Positions 46,613 through 62,907 are shown, numbered from the stretch's first letter. The stretch: 64,000 nt of DNA from Utricularia gibba (GCA_002189035.1 NEEC01000016.1:496001-560000); one strand, 5' to 3'. The notes: generated by a model not told the origin, from the letters alone. Made by a program: numbers and translations.

Positions 46613-47771
46613 AGCTGCTGCCAATATACTGTGCTAATGATTATCTAATTATTTTTTTCGATAACTATTTCTCTAAATATTTTTAAATATAATTAACATA
46701 TTTATATAAAAATCATTCGTATTGCATAATAAAATTATTGATCAACTATTTTAATAAAATTAAAAACAAAGTCTTAAACTATTTAATTTTAAATCTCATT
46801 GAAAGCGACGTTTTCTGATAGAATTTCGCATATATGATGCGTCTTCTTCATTTATGACCGCTTTTGTGGGCCCACCCACAAATGAAAATACGAGGATGGA
46901 TTATAATAATTCTACGGGGTTTTATTAAAAAAATACGTCATTGTCCAAGTATTTTAGAAGTAGTTAGATAAATGCGTATTACTATATTTAATTATAGTAT
47001 AATTGGATATATGTATATTTTTTAATTGTATATAACGTTGTATATACAAAAATAAAATTCTGAATATGCGGATAATATAAATGTAATTAACTCTGTATAT
47101 TATTCATATATTCAAAAAATTAGTATAGAAAATTATATAGTTATATAAAAATTATATGCATATACTAATTAATATAAGAGTGATTTATATTTAATTTTAA
47201 TAAACATATATTATATTATATTATAAAATATATTTTTTAAAATCGTTAAAATTAAATTCTATTCAATTTAAACGTGGGACACTGTTTAAATAATATTTTT
47301 ATAAAAATTAAGTTTTCTAAAAATAAAAAAGAGAGAAAGTATTTGATTCAACATCATGACTTTTTGGCATGTCCAAGAGGCAGGCCTTGTTGTACGTTTC
47401 TCAACCGCAATCTGATTTCGGGTCTTCTACCTACCTCATTTATTGGTTTTTCCATGCAAAAAAATAAATCATATTTATTGGATTTATTTCTTTTAATTTA
47501 ATGGAAAAATATTTTTCAAAAATTATTTATATTTTCATTTAATAATTTAATTTTTAGAATTTAAAATATAATAATTGTTAATAAAAATTGTGTCAATGTA
47601 ATCATATTGTTATAAGGCAAAGCATGGACAGAGTTACTAGGTCTTGTTACCAATGGTTAACTCTTAATGCAGGAGGTGTCTGAAAGCAGCTCTGTGATGT
47701 TTTGCTTGTTGATGATGGATTACTCAGAGGGAGATTTCATTCGAGTTTGTGGTTACTGAAAAGAAACTTCT
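46613..47771. other. AT-rich intergenic with peroxidase A 3' flank
   Basis: No gene. From about 47600 to 47771 the sequence matches the 3' flank of peroxidase C (54440-54610), including the GATTACATTGACAC segment where the two copies part. Confidence 0.5.
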
Positions 47772-47853
47772 CTTTGATTCTGATTTGGAGAACATGGTAT
47801 GGATTCCAACACAAAAGGGGATGGTGGGATAACTGAAACATGCATTGAGAGTG

Positions 47854-48960
<1,107 letters not shown>

Positions 48961-48990
48961 TGTTTGCTGAAAACCCAAATGCTGCTGAAT

Positions 48991-49030
48991 GCTTGCTGCT
49001 TGCTGCTTGCTGCTTGCTGCTTGCTGCTTG
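48991..49030 (-). repeat. Heptanucleotide repeat in the 5' UTR of peroxidase A
   Basis: About five copies of a 7-base unit (AGCAAGC on the transcribed strand) lie between the TATA box and the ATG. Copy D has the same expansion at 57952-57990, while copies B and C have only one or two units. Confidence 0.8.
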
Positions 49031-49055
49031 ATGCTTCTGCATGGGTGTAGGGCTG

Positions 49056-49065
49056 CTTTTATAAA
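49056..49065 (-). promoter_or_regulatory. TATA box of peroxidase A
   Basis: TTTATAAAAG on the minus strand lies about 95 bases upstream of the ATG. It is flanked by the same CCCCGCG block as in the other three copies. Confidence 0.7.
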
Positions 49066-50790
49066 CGCGGGGCGCTCAAATATTTCAACACGGGCTCCAC
49101 CCCCTCCGATGCCGGAGAAAAGGTGCGTACGGCGTTCAAAGCAGAAGAGCATACCAGTTGACTCTGTGTCTGCCGCCGTGTACGTTTCTATTCACAAATG
49201 AAGTCAGACAAATCTCCTTCTGTACGTTTTTTCAACGCGGGGTGAGGACGTGGACACGTCAAACATAGCGGCAAGGCCACCATTACAATATAATAATATG
49301 TTTTTCTCCAATTTCTTGTAGTTTTGAGCATACCCATTGGCACAAATATAACAAGCCTTAGCATGTTATTTCTTATGATAGATAGCTGTGTTCTTTATTT
49401 TATTGAAATTAAGAATACAATGATTCATATAAAATATAAATACATAATAAACGTGAATTATATTAATAAAAATTTAACTTTAACATACCATTTTAATCGT
49501 CCTACGTGGGATTACTTGCTCTAATAATAATTGTCTCGTTTTTGTTTAGGAGCCCATAACAAAACAAAAGGAATGGCAAACCACAGCTAACTAACTTGCC
49601 TATTACACATGATGCGTTTCAATGTAGTTTATGTACCCTTTAGATTTGGGTGGTTTTGGTAACATGGTACTTGAACAATTTCTACTGATGCCACTTTGAT
49701 GAAAACGTTTGGCAGATGCGAATTACTCTGCTGCTAAATCTGCTCTTACACTAAATGTGATGGAGTTGGACGTTTATTGATGCAAAAGGATGGCAGATTT
49801 CAGTACAACTCAATGCAATAAATGGACATATGCATAACAAACAACACCAGAACAAAGTTTCACCTTCATCCAGAATGTAAACCTAACGACAGAATAGCAA
49901 CTGATCCTAACAAACTAGAGCAGCAACAGGTTACGAGGAGGGGAAGACAAGACTCGTGTCTTTAACCCTTGGAAGTGTGACTGATCAACCATCAACTTAC
50001 CTTCTAATTCATGTTCATTTACCTTGTTCTCAATTTTCAAGCATTTGCCACGTGGGATATGATATACTTGTTTTCCCCAAACAACTATCTTGGTTAGAAT
50101 ATCCAGAATCCGAACAAAACATGGAAGTTTAAACAAGTTACTCAAGATTTTATCAGTGTACAAACAGTACATCAGATTTTTATGGTAGTTGGTTTAATGG
50201 TGATTTCAAAGTATGTTTTATTTAACCCACAAATGAGAAAAAGAAGGATCCAAAATGACAAAGGAGAAACCCTAATGTGATCTGGGCGCCAGAGTCTTCA
50301 TTCAAAGAAATCAAGCAGGCAGCGTTCCAGCATTCACATGCTCAGTCTAAGCACGCCAACTGTTTATTTGTCATCCAAATAATTCTGATGTATTCGATCC
50401 TAAGTTAATGTGATCTGCAGCGTTTGTGGAGCTGCGGTTGTTTTGCTGGGGAAATTACGATGATGAAGTGTTTCTTGGAGGCTGTCAAGTTGAATGAGCG
50501 CCACCGACATTGAGCACAACTCAATTTTTACCAGTACCAGCTGCTCAGACATGTAAAGAGACAATATGTTTGCACCATTTCTGAAATGGGGTTGAAGGAG
50601 TCAGACAGCAAAAGTGGAGAAATGGGTTTGCGAAGCCATAGCTGACTTATGCCTTGTGAACCGGAATGTGGAAGACGGAGTCAGCATAGATTCCCTTCCG
50701 GTGTCTGTTTCTCTGGTGGTCACCGTACATCACATTTCCGGTCAAACCTTATGCGGTGGAGCCCGTGTTGAAACATTTGGGCGCCCCGCG

Positions 50791-50800
50791 TTTATAAAAG
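50791..50800 (+). promoter_or_regulatory. TATA box of peroxidase B
   Basis: TTTATAAAAG lies 68 bases before the ATG in a block shared with the other three peroxidase promoters (GTGTTGAAA ... CGCCCCGCG). Upstream of it, B resembles C (TTCCGGTCAAACCTTATGCG) and not A or D. Confidence 0.7.
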
Positions 50801-50867
50801 GAGCCCTAGACCCATGCAGACTCACCAAGCAGCAAGCATTTAGCAGCATTTGTGTTTCTGGAAAACA

Positions 50868-51986
<1,119 letters not shown>

Positions 51987-52917
51987 CACTCTTAATGCGT
52001 GTTTCAGTTATCCCACAATTTCCTTTTGTGTTGGAATCCATACCATGTTCTCCAAATCAGAATTAAAGTGAGTTTTGTTTCTGTTAAAATTTATAAAAAT
52101 GGGTGTTTTTGTTTTATAAAAAATAAACCAATATTGATGGATAATAATAAGAATACTCAATATTGATTTTTGTAATGAGAACCAGCAAAATCAAAATTAT
52201 TTTTTTAAAAGAATTATTTTTTTAAAAGGGTCATTTTTAAAAAAATAAAGACATAGTTGCTTTAATTATAATACTACACATCACTTTTAAATAATCTAAT
52301 ATACTATAAATTTTGATTTTTTATCATTAAAAATATTAATTTTTTAAATATATAAATGTCATGACTCACGTTTTTTATACAAATGATTATTGCAAATTCA
52401 CCCATAAAATTCACAAGCAGATGCAACAATGTGCTCAAATATTTGCAAAAATGTTTGAATGTATATTTTTGCCCCAAATGTTCAAAGTGTGCACTTTTGA
52501 CTAATACTGGTTTTATTATTATTATTATTTTAGAATAATAATAATATCAGTTTATGGTTTAAATCATCATCATCATCATCATTCTCATCATGATACTCAA
52601 ATATCCCATATCAATTTATTATTATTATTATTACTACTACTACTATTAGTATTACTATTGATATTATTATTATTATTATTATTATTACTATATTTATATT
52701 AATAATAAAAAAACCCGTATTGGACAAAATTGTACAATTAGAAACATTTGGAAGCAAAAACACATATTTAAATGTTTTTACAAATATTTGGGGGTATTAT
52801 TGTATTTGTGTATAAACTTTAAGTACCAATTTGTGCCACATTAAACTATTGAGATAAAAATATTCATGTGTGTAAATAGTTGGAGTCATTTCTGCAGATA
52901 TCCCCTCTTCTTGAAGT
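51987..52917. other. AT-rich spacer with trinucleotide microsatellites
   Basis: The first 130 bases match the 3' flank of copy D. Then come ATT/TAA runs near 52514-52550 and 52614-52690 and a CAT run at 52566-52580. No gene is seen. Confidence 0.6.
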
Positions 52918-53516
52918 CAGAAATTAGAAACAGAAACCATCTTTTTTTTTTTCATCTAGCACAAAATCTGCTGTCACTTGATGTATCAGATCCATCATCA
53001 AAGTGCAAGCTCTACTAAGGCACTGACTTGAAAAGGTCATAGAGACGAAAAATCAGAAGAGGGTGCTCAGCGTTCGTATTCAGCATGATTCCTCTCTGAG
53101 CTACAACACCTATCTATTGAAAAACACAAAGTTGAAAACCTCAATCTCATGCATCCAAGTATTCAGTAGTAAAATAGTGGAACTGTCATAAGAGATTCAA
53201 CACTCACTCATTGGATTCGGGGAGTCACCAAAATCTGGAACCTACAGAGAAAATAAGCAGCAGTATTGAATCCCGACTTCTACTTTTCATTCTGCTTAAT
53301 TTGCTTTGACCATTTTTACTTCATCTCTTTCATGCAGGAAGAAAGTTCACAAGAAGGAGCAATTTCCTATTCACCTGGTAATGACCATTTTGATGATTTT
53401 TGGGAATGTTCTGCTGAGGAGAGTCCACATCTGCTGGAGCCATCATCGTTATCCCCACAACCATTAAATCTCATATTCGTAAGTAGCCATTTACATCCAA
53501 TATATTATCTTAGTCC
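52918..53516 (-). pseudogene. MED26b gene fragment (exons 5-7, broken)
   Basis: This segment is nearly the same as 61184-61880 inside the intact MED26b gene. Exon 5 (GDVDSPQQ region), exon 6 (VPDFG-SPNP) and the start of exon 7 are recognisable on the minus strand. Exon 7 has lost about 110 bases, including its donor site, and no flanking exons are present. It cannot make Mediator protein. It is best read as the outer edge of the duplicated block that also carries the peroxidase pair. Confidence 0.8.
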
Positions 53517-53529
53517 GGTAAGGAGGAGA

Positions 53530-54011
53530 CTGTTTGTAGCTTCAGAACTCGAAGCCGGGTCTGGTTTAAGGTTCTAAACTTGAAGCGGAGAGATACTGTA
53601 AACTTCTCAGAGGAAAAATCTGTTTACTCAGATGGTTTCAACCCATATTTATACTACAATGCTGAGCCAAGCCACAGATCCAACGGTTACATTTGTGACA
53701 ATAGCAATTAAGTACAGCAAATCAATGTTCTTAGCACACATGCAAACACTATCCAATTTGCATTCTTAGAACATAACGGTTAACTAGTTGCTCAATCAGA
53801 CAGAATTTCTGCTCTCTCTCCACACATCAGCAGCCCACCTATGCATGTACCTTTTATTCATCTGCCCTCATTTCATGGGGATCGTCACCCTTAACATGGG
53901 ACGGGACGTGGGAATCATCTTCGGTTCCATCATCATCAGGGGTTGCTGGTTCACTCCTTCTCCTTCACTTCCAGCCTGTGCCACACACGTCATCATTACT
54001 TAATGTCAACA
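53530..54011 (-). mobile_element. LTR-like segment (possible solo LTR, copia type)
   Basis: On the minus strand the segment starts TGTTGACATTAAG and ends CTACAAACA, fitting TG...CA termini. It contains GTAGTATAAATATGGG, a plausible LTR TATA box, followed by leader-like sequence. No internal coding region and no convincing 5-base target duplication was found, so the identity is tentative. Confidence 0.4.
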
Positions 54012-54175
54012 ACACCTGGTGGGGTGGTTCCAGCCGGTGGACCGGTTACTGCGCCAGTGGTGGACACATTTTTGAGGAGAAATCAAAGACATTTTTACAT
54101 CAAAGATATATCTTCTTTTCTGCATAACAGGATAAAACTCGGGTCTAATGCAGCACAGAGACACCCACAAAAGTT

Positions 54176-54446
54176 TTATGTAAAGAAAGCTAGTTCAAAC
54201 CTGGGACTAGATGGATACACATATCCAGAAGAAGCAGCTGACATCAAACAGAGCAAAAAGTCAAAACTCGCGGAGGAGTAAAAAGAACATATTCTGTCGA
54301 AGTTACTTACTGGGGGGAGTTTGAGTCTCAGTAGCAGTTCCAGAGAAACCACAGCTTCCAGCAACTTGTCCCGATCTCTGGTAATAGCTAGCATAATTGC
54401 AGTGATCTCTGACAGTATTTGGATTAAAACAGGTGTCAATGTAATC
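54176..54446 (-). pseudogene. X8 (CBM43) callose-binding-domain gene fragment
   Basis: Two exon pieces, 54446-54311 and 54237-54176, join in phase. They read DYIDTCFNPNTVRDHCNYAS, YYQRSGQVAGSCGFSGTATE and then TASSGYVYPSSP. This is the C-terminal half of an X8 domain as in plasmodesmata callose-binding proteins. The N-terminal half with the first cysteines and signal peptide is missing: upstream sequence is peroxidase C 3' flank. The Cys in the expected GxCVYP motif is Tyr. Pro/Thr-rich sequence near 54012-54062 (VTGPPAGTTPPG) may be a further remnant cut by the LTR-like segment. It is not expected to be functional. Confidence 0.65.
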
Positions 54447-54690
54447 TTATAACAGCATGGACAGAGTTACTAGGTCTTGCTACCAATGGTTAACTCTTCT
54501 TCTTGCAGGAGGTGTCTGAAAGCTGGTCTGTGATGTTTTGCTTGTTGATGATGGATTACTCAGAGGGAGATTTCATTCGAGTTTGTGTTTACTGAAAAAG
54601 AAACTTCTCTTTGATTCTGATTTGGAGAACATGGTATGGATTCCAACACAAAAGGGGATGGTGGGATAACTGAAACATGCATTGAGAGTG

Positions 54691-55808
<1,118 letters not shown>

Positions 55809-55872
55809 TGTTTGCAAAAAGCGCAAATGCTGAATGCTTGCTGCTTGATGCTTCTGCATGGGTGTAGGGCTG

Positions 55873-55882
55873 CTTTTATAAA
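55873..55882 (-). promoter_or_regulatory. TATA box of peroxidase C
   Basis: TTTATAAAAG on the minus strand lies about 65 bases upstream of the ATG, in the block shared by all four copies. Confidence 0.7.
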
Positions 55883-56514
55883 CGCGGGGTGCCAAAATGT
55901 TTCAACACGGGCTCCACCGCATAAGGTTTGACCGGAAATGTGATGTACGGTGACCACCAGAGAAAAAGACACCGGAAGGGAATCTATGCTGACTCCGTCT
56001 TCCACATTCCGGTTCACAAGGCATAAGTCAGCTATGGCTTCGCAAACCCATTTCTCCACTTTTGCTGTCTGACTCCTTCAACCCCATTTCAGAAATAGTG
56101 CAAACATATCGTCTCTTTACATGTCTGAGCAGCTGGTACTGGTAAAAGCTGATTTGTGCTCAATATCAATAAACGCTCATTCAACTTAAAAGCCTCCAAG
56201 AAACACTTCATCATCGCAATTTCCCCAGCAAACACTGCAGATCATATGCATTCTGAGAACACTTGCCCCGAGCATCTGGCCTTTTGAAAAATTAAAATTA
56301 TTTTAATGATGACTCCGTTAACTTAGGATCGAATACTAGTCTCATACATCAGAATTATTTGGATGACAAATAAACAGTTGACGTGCTTAGACTGAGCATG
56401 TGAATGCTGGAACGCTGCCTGCTTGATTTCTTTGAATGAAGAATCTGGCGCCCAGATCACATTAGGGTTTCTCCCTCGTCATTTTGGATCCTTCTTTTTG
56501 TTATTTGTGGGTGT

Positions 56515-56830
56515 TTTTTATGGATTGTTTTGAGGTAAATTAATGTGGATTGTTTGGTAGGTACTTTTGAAAGGTGTTTTATTTAAAGTAGGGGTTTTTT
56601 AATAAATTCTATTTTATGATTTTAAATTTAGAATGTGTTTGATAAATAGATTTAAATGTGTTATATTTTGTAATGAAAAGATATTTGGATTATGATCCTA
56701 AACGATTGGTTTTACATTTATTTAGAAATGCAATTAAGATAAAAGTAAATTAAAAATAAATATTCCATTTAGTATAAAACATACCATCCTCTCCATTTAT
56801 TTAAAACTTATTACCAAACGCATATCTAAA
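56515..56830. mobile_element. Insertion present only in the right peroxidase intergenic region
   Basis: Alignment of the two intergenic regions is continuous on both sides of about 315 AT-rich bases, between GTTATTTGTGGGTG and AATAAAACATACTTTGAAA. These are absent at the equivalent site near 50216 in the left pair. It contains GTGTTTGATAAAT near 56634 and TTACCAAACGCA near its right end, hinting at a MITE. Termini are not resolved. Confidence 0.45.
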
Positions 56831-57916
56831 ATAAAACATACTTTGAAACCGCCATTAAATCACCTAGCAAATAGTACCTTAGGGTTTATTATTTAGGGTA
56901 TGATGTACGGTTGCACATAACTTGTGTAACTTTCTAAGTTTTGTTCCGCTTCTGGATATTGTAAATGAACATGAATTAGAAGGTAAGTTGATGGTTGATC
57001 AGTCACACTTCCAAGGGTTAAAGACACGAGTCTTGTCTTCCCCTCCTCGTAACCTGTTGCTGCTCTAGTTTGTTAGGATCAGTTGCTATTCTGTCGTTAG
57101 GTTTACATTCTGGATGAAGGTGAAACTTTGTTCTGGTGTTGTTTGTTATGCATATGTCCATTTATTGCATTGAGTTGTACTGAAATCTGCCATCCTTTTG
57201 CATCAATAAACGTCCAACTCCATCACATTTAGTGTAAGAGCAGATTTAGCAGCAGAGTAATTCGCATCTGCCAAACGTTTTCATCAAAGTGGCATCAGTA
57301 GAAATTGTTCAAGTACCATGTTACCAAAACCACCCAAATCTAAAGGGTACATAAACTACATTGAAACGCATCATGTGTAATAGGCAAGTTAGTTAGCTGT
57401 GGTTTGCCATTCCTTTTGTTTTGTTATGGGCTCCTAAACAAAAACGAGACAATTATTATTAGAGCAAGTAATCCCACGTAGGACGATTAAAATGGTATGT
57501 TAAAGTTAAATTTTTATTAATATAATTCACGTTTATTATGTATTTATATTTTATATGAATCATTGTATTCTTAATTTCAATAAAATAAAGAACACAGCTA
57601 TCTATCATAAGAAATAACATGCTAAGGCTTGTTATATTTGTGCCAATGGGTATGCTCAAAACTACAAGAAATTGGAGAAAAACATATTATTATATTGTAA
57701 TGGTGGCCTTGCCGCTATGTTTGACGTGTCCACGTCCTCACCCGCGTTGAAAAAACGTACAGAAGGAGATTTGTCTGACTTCATTTGTGAATAGAAACGT
57801 ACACGGCGGCAGACACAGAGTCAACTGGTATGCTCTTCTGCTTTGAACGCCGTACGCACCTTTTCTCCGGCATCGGAGGGGGTGGAGCCCGTGTTGAAAT
57901 ATTTGAGCGCCCCGCG

Positions 57917-57926
57917 TTTATAAAAG
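57917..57926 (+). promoter_or_regulatory. TATA box of peroxidase D
   Basis: TTTATAAAAG lies about 95 bases upstream of the ATG, followed by the five-unit heptanucleotide 5' UTR repeat, exactly as in copy A. Confidence 0.7.
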
Positions 57927-58021
57927 CAGCCCTACACCCATGCAGAAGCATCAAGCAGCAAGCAGCAAGCAGCAAGCAGCAAGCAGCAAGCATTCAGCAG
58001 CATTTGGGTTTTCAGCAAACA

Positions 58022-59128
<1,107 letters not shown>

Positions 59129-59210
59129 CACTCTCAATGCATGTTTCAGTTATCCCACCATCCCCTTTTGTGTTGGAATCCATACCATGTTCTCCAAATC
59201 AGAATCAAAG

Positions 59211-59959
59211 TGAGTTTTGTTTCTGTTGAAATTTATAAAAATGGGTGTTTTTGTTTTATAAAAAATAAACCAATATTGATGAATATAATACTACACCACT
59301 TCTAAATAATCTAAATATACTATAAATTATGATTTTTATCATTAAAAAAATTTATTTTATAAATATATAAATACCATTAACCACATTATCATTGTACAAT
59401 ATTATTTGATTTATACATCCAATTTTTATGATTTTTTATTTTTATTTTGAATAAATAGACTCATATAAGATTAAAAAATTATATATATTTAATTACATAA
59501 ACTCTATTACGTGTACTAATAAATGTGGTATAATGTTATCAGATTCATTATATTACCTTATCTTATACATGCTCGTATTTTACTTTAATATCAAATATCA
59601 CGATCTATTATCTTATTATATGACATTATCTTTTTCAAATATGCAATACTTATAAATTCTTACTAGATACCTATTTTGTGTATTTTTTAAAATATTCACT
59701 ATTAGTTGGAAATTATATTATATAAAGTCATTTTTATTTTAAATAAATTAAAAATTTAAATAGAAGTAGGAAGTGAAATGATTTTATGTAAAAGTAGATA
59801 TTTGATTTGAATAGAAGGAGCAATTGTGGGGGCTGTTACTTCATGCTTGATTTAGTGCCCGCCTCTTGGATTTCTACAGCCCACGTCTCTTCTCCTTCTT
59901 CATCATCGTCATCGGTTATAAAATCCTTCATCACTTGCTCTGCATCATCAGACGTGATA
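59211..59959. other. AT-rich spacer and EC1 promoter
   Basis: The first 70 bases match the 3' flank of peroxidase B; the rest is AT-rich without a gene. Upstream reading-through of the EC1 frame to 59807 adds no recognisable sequence. Confidence 0.5.
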
Positions 59960-60406
59960 ATGGCTTCTGGAGTTCTGGGCTTCCTGATCATGGCGCCGTT
60001 CCTTCTCCTCTCCGGCGCATCCGGCAGGGAGCTTCATCTGCAGCGCTCCGTTCTGGGGCTGGCGGCAGCGAGAACCCGGCACGTCGGAAACGCCATGGAG
60101 TGTTGGAATGCACTCAGCGAGATCAGGGCGTGCGGAAAGGACATTGAAGCTTACTTTGCCAGTGGCGCAATTGATATTACTCCTAGCTGCTGCGGGTCCA
60201 TCTCCACCGTCGTGCGTGGCTGCATGCCGGAGCTCCTCACGGCCTTGGGATACACCAAGGATCAGGTCTACATTTTGAGAGGCTACTGCGATGCTACCCC
60301 TTCCTTTTCGATCAATTTGGGGCCTGTACTGAGCCCAGCTGCGCCCCCTTCGTGGTCCGGCGCCGGCGGAAGCAAGCCACCGGCGGGCATGGACAGCCAG
60401 GACTGA
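59960..60406 (+). CDS. EC1/ECA1-type prolamin-like secreted protein
   Basis: One exon of 148 residues. A signal peptide (VLGFLIMAPFLLLSGASG) is followed by a prolamin-like domain at about residues 50-120. It has the family cysteines: ECWNAL, RACGKDI, PSCCGSI, GCMPELLTALGY and LRGYC. EC1 proteins are stored in egg-cell vesicles and released on sperm arrival to trigger gamete fusion; that role is family knowledge. The C-terminal tail is Pro/Ser/Gly-rich (LSPAAPPSWSGAGGSKPP). It sits between the right peroxidase pair and MED26b and has no counterpart in the left block. Intronless, as usual for the family. A longer in-frame start at 59807 exists, but the signal peptide begins well at 59960. Confidence 0.88.
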   Translation: MASGVLGFLIMAPFLLLSGASGRELHLQRSVLGLAAARTRHVGNAMECWNALSEIRACGKDIEAYFASGAIDITPSCCGSISTVVRGCMPELLTALGYTKDQVYILRGYCDATPSFSINLGPVLSPAAPPSWSGAGGSKPPAGMDSQD

Positions 60407-60828
60407 AAAACTCATAAATGGTTCCACTGCAATCCCATCAGAGGCGTTTCGACTGCATGATTGTCTACCAAGAAGGCATGTAATAAAGTAACATGAAGAT
60501 TTTGCTTCAATCTGCAATCTTGCAAGAGGGGAATGATAACCACCAAATGAAAACTCTTTTTATTATGAACTCAAGTAGCAATATTGACATCCACAATCGA
60601 AACCACAGGTTACATAATCACTCCACAATGACAAAATAAGTTGCCTGAGAAAGCTGCTAAGGAAGCGATTCCCTAGCTTGGTACACAGGTAAGCACTGCA
60701 AAACAAAGCAAAACCATGACTTGAACCGTATCTGCGATGAAATGTATCAGCTCCTTGCAGGGACGCCCTTTGGCATGATCCATGCTACCTATTATAACTT
60801 ATATGGTACATGGTGAACGATTGGGGAA

Positions 60829-62907
60829 TCAACGATTGTGCCTCCCATGAAAACCTCCTCTATTCTTGGGAAAGAAGGCCTTCTTTGGTTTAGGAATCTC
60901 ATGGATGTCCATCACCTGAATGGTTCTTTGCTTTTTGGCTTCATAGTTCGAAATTGGGACAGAAAAAGTTTGTGAGAAAGCGAAATCAGGATATTGGCAA
61001 TTGTTGAAAGAGGAGTTTCAGAGTAGAAAACACACCATTCTCAGCTTCTTGGTAGTTTTCATGGAGCCGCCTTCTAGCTGAATTTAATCTCTCATCATCC
61101 AGAACAGGGTCTGCTCGTTCCCTCTGCACAAAAATGCAATGATCTAGTTACCCATGATTTGGGCTATCTCTTAAAGACAGAAATAGAAACAGAAACCATC
61201 TTTTTGTTTTTCATCTAGAACAAAATCTGCTGTCACTTGATGTATCAGATCCGTCATCAAAGTGCAAGCTATACTAATGCACTGACTTGAAAAGGTCATA
61301 GAGACGAAAAATCAGAAGAGGATGCTCAGCGTTAGTACCCTGGGAGTTGGGGCTGAGGAAGACTTGGGATTTGAAGGTGGTGGCCTGGATGGGGTTTCTC
61401 TCCGGGCCACAGATCGAGGCTGTTTGTGCTTCGGCTCATATTCAGCATGATTCCTCTCTGAGCTAGAACACCTATCTATTGAAAAACACAAAGCTGAAAA
61501 CCTCAGTCTCACGCACCCCAAGTATTCAGTGGTAAAATAGTGGAACTGTCATAAGAGATTCAACACTCACTCATTGGATTCGGGGAGTAACCAAAATCTG
61601 GAACCTACAGAGAAAATTTTCAAAAGATAAAGCAGCAGTATTAAATCCAGACTTCTCCTTTTCATTCTGCTTAATTTCCTTGTTTGACCATTTTTACTCA
61701 TCTCTTTCATGCAGGAAGAAAGTTCGCAAGAAGGAGCAATTTCCTATTCACCTGGTAATGACCATTTTGATGATTTTTGGAAATGTTTTGCTGAGGAGAG
61801 TCCACATCTGCTGGTGCCATCATCATTATCCCACAATCATTAAATCTCATATTCATAAGTAGCCATTTACATCCAATAGTATCTTAGACCTAATTCATAC
61901 TACATTATGGGGCAAGTTCATGATCCAAGCATACATTACCTATTAAGTTCGAAGTTGTCTCGGGTTGGTTCACCTTCACCCATTCATCCACGATTTCCTT
62001 CCACTTTCTGAACTCCAAGAGATAAAAATGGAATCATTCAAAACTCCAGAATGAACATTTATAAAACATAACAACCAGCTGGGGTTTAGAGAAACCTGAC
62101 TAGCTGTTTCACCAATCTACGAACTTCACCAGACTCATGCTTCCTCAATCGATTTACATGTCTTCCAATATCAGTTTCCTAGATAGCATTTCGAATGTTT
62201 CAAAATATCCATCTTTCCACTCCTTATAAAGAATATAATCTTTTGTTTCCTTAAAAGATACATAAATAAACATCAAGGAGTTTAACCTTGAGAGCTTGAA
62301 ACGTTATATCCATATCAGCTAAGGTTTGCAGTAGATCCATCACAGAATCTTCACTCTGAACAGCAACAGATTAATCATGTTCCTCAAAACATTGCTCGAA
62401 AAAGGAATTAAAAGTTAAAACCTGCTCAGAGTCTTCAAGTTGCTTTTTTATGCTGAGAATTGTGCTCTGTTCATCATCAAACAACCCACCATAGGGATCG
62501 AGATCATCACCATCATCCCCTAAACCACTAAAAGTTCTATGATTTGATTCAGGGGTCAACGGACTTCGACTGTAATCCTTGCTCAAGCCTTTATTAACCC
62601 CATACCCTTCAATATCAATGCCTCGCTTCTTTTCACGCATTCCATGTGTATTATCCATATCATCCCCACTATCACTAACATTCTCACCAAACACTCGACC
62701 TTCGTGGTTCACACCGCTCCCAATTCCACCATCACAGTTCTTGCACAGTTTCGAAGACGGGGCGTACAACAACTCAACAATTCCATCTCGCCGGCGGCGC
62801 AGCTCCTCGCCGTAGTCCGAGCTAGCCACCTTAATCGCAGCCTCAATCATATCCCAAATCCCCGCCCCGGATCTCGACAAAACCGCCAGAAATTCATCAG
62901 GATCCAT
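60829..62907 (-). CDS. MED26B: Mediator subunit 26b-like (TFIIS N-terminal domain)
   Basis: Nine exons: 62907-62422, 62355-62287, 62178-62096, 62007-61940, 61810-61752, 61604-61571, 61475-61339, 61123-61036 and 60938-60829, giving 377 residues. MED26 links Mediator to RNA polymerase II elongation factors in the nucleus. The N-terminus ([37 protein letters not shown]) and [20 protein letters not shown] are typical of plant MED26. The TFIIS N-terminal (LW) domain covers about residues 163-235, with [53 protein letters not shown]. The C-terminus ([20 protein letters not shown]) is the conserved basic tail. A broken copy of exons 5-7 lies at 52.9-53.5 kb. An upstream in-frame ATG at 62961 is possible but the family starts at MDPD/MDAD. 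Confidence 0.92.

Noticed and set aside
53266-53577. Plus-strand frame (103 codons) over the MED26b fragment
   Set aside because: It is the antisense of MED26b exons 5-6 and their introns; the same antisense frame exists in the intact gene.
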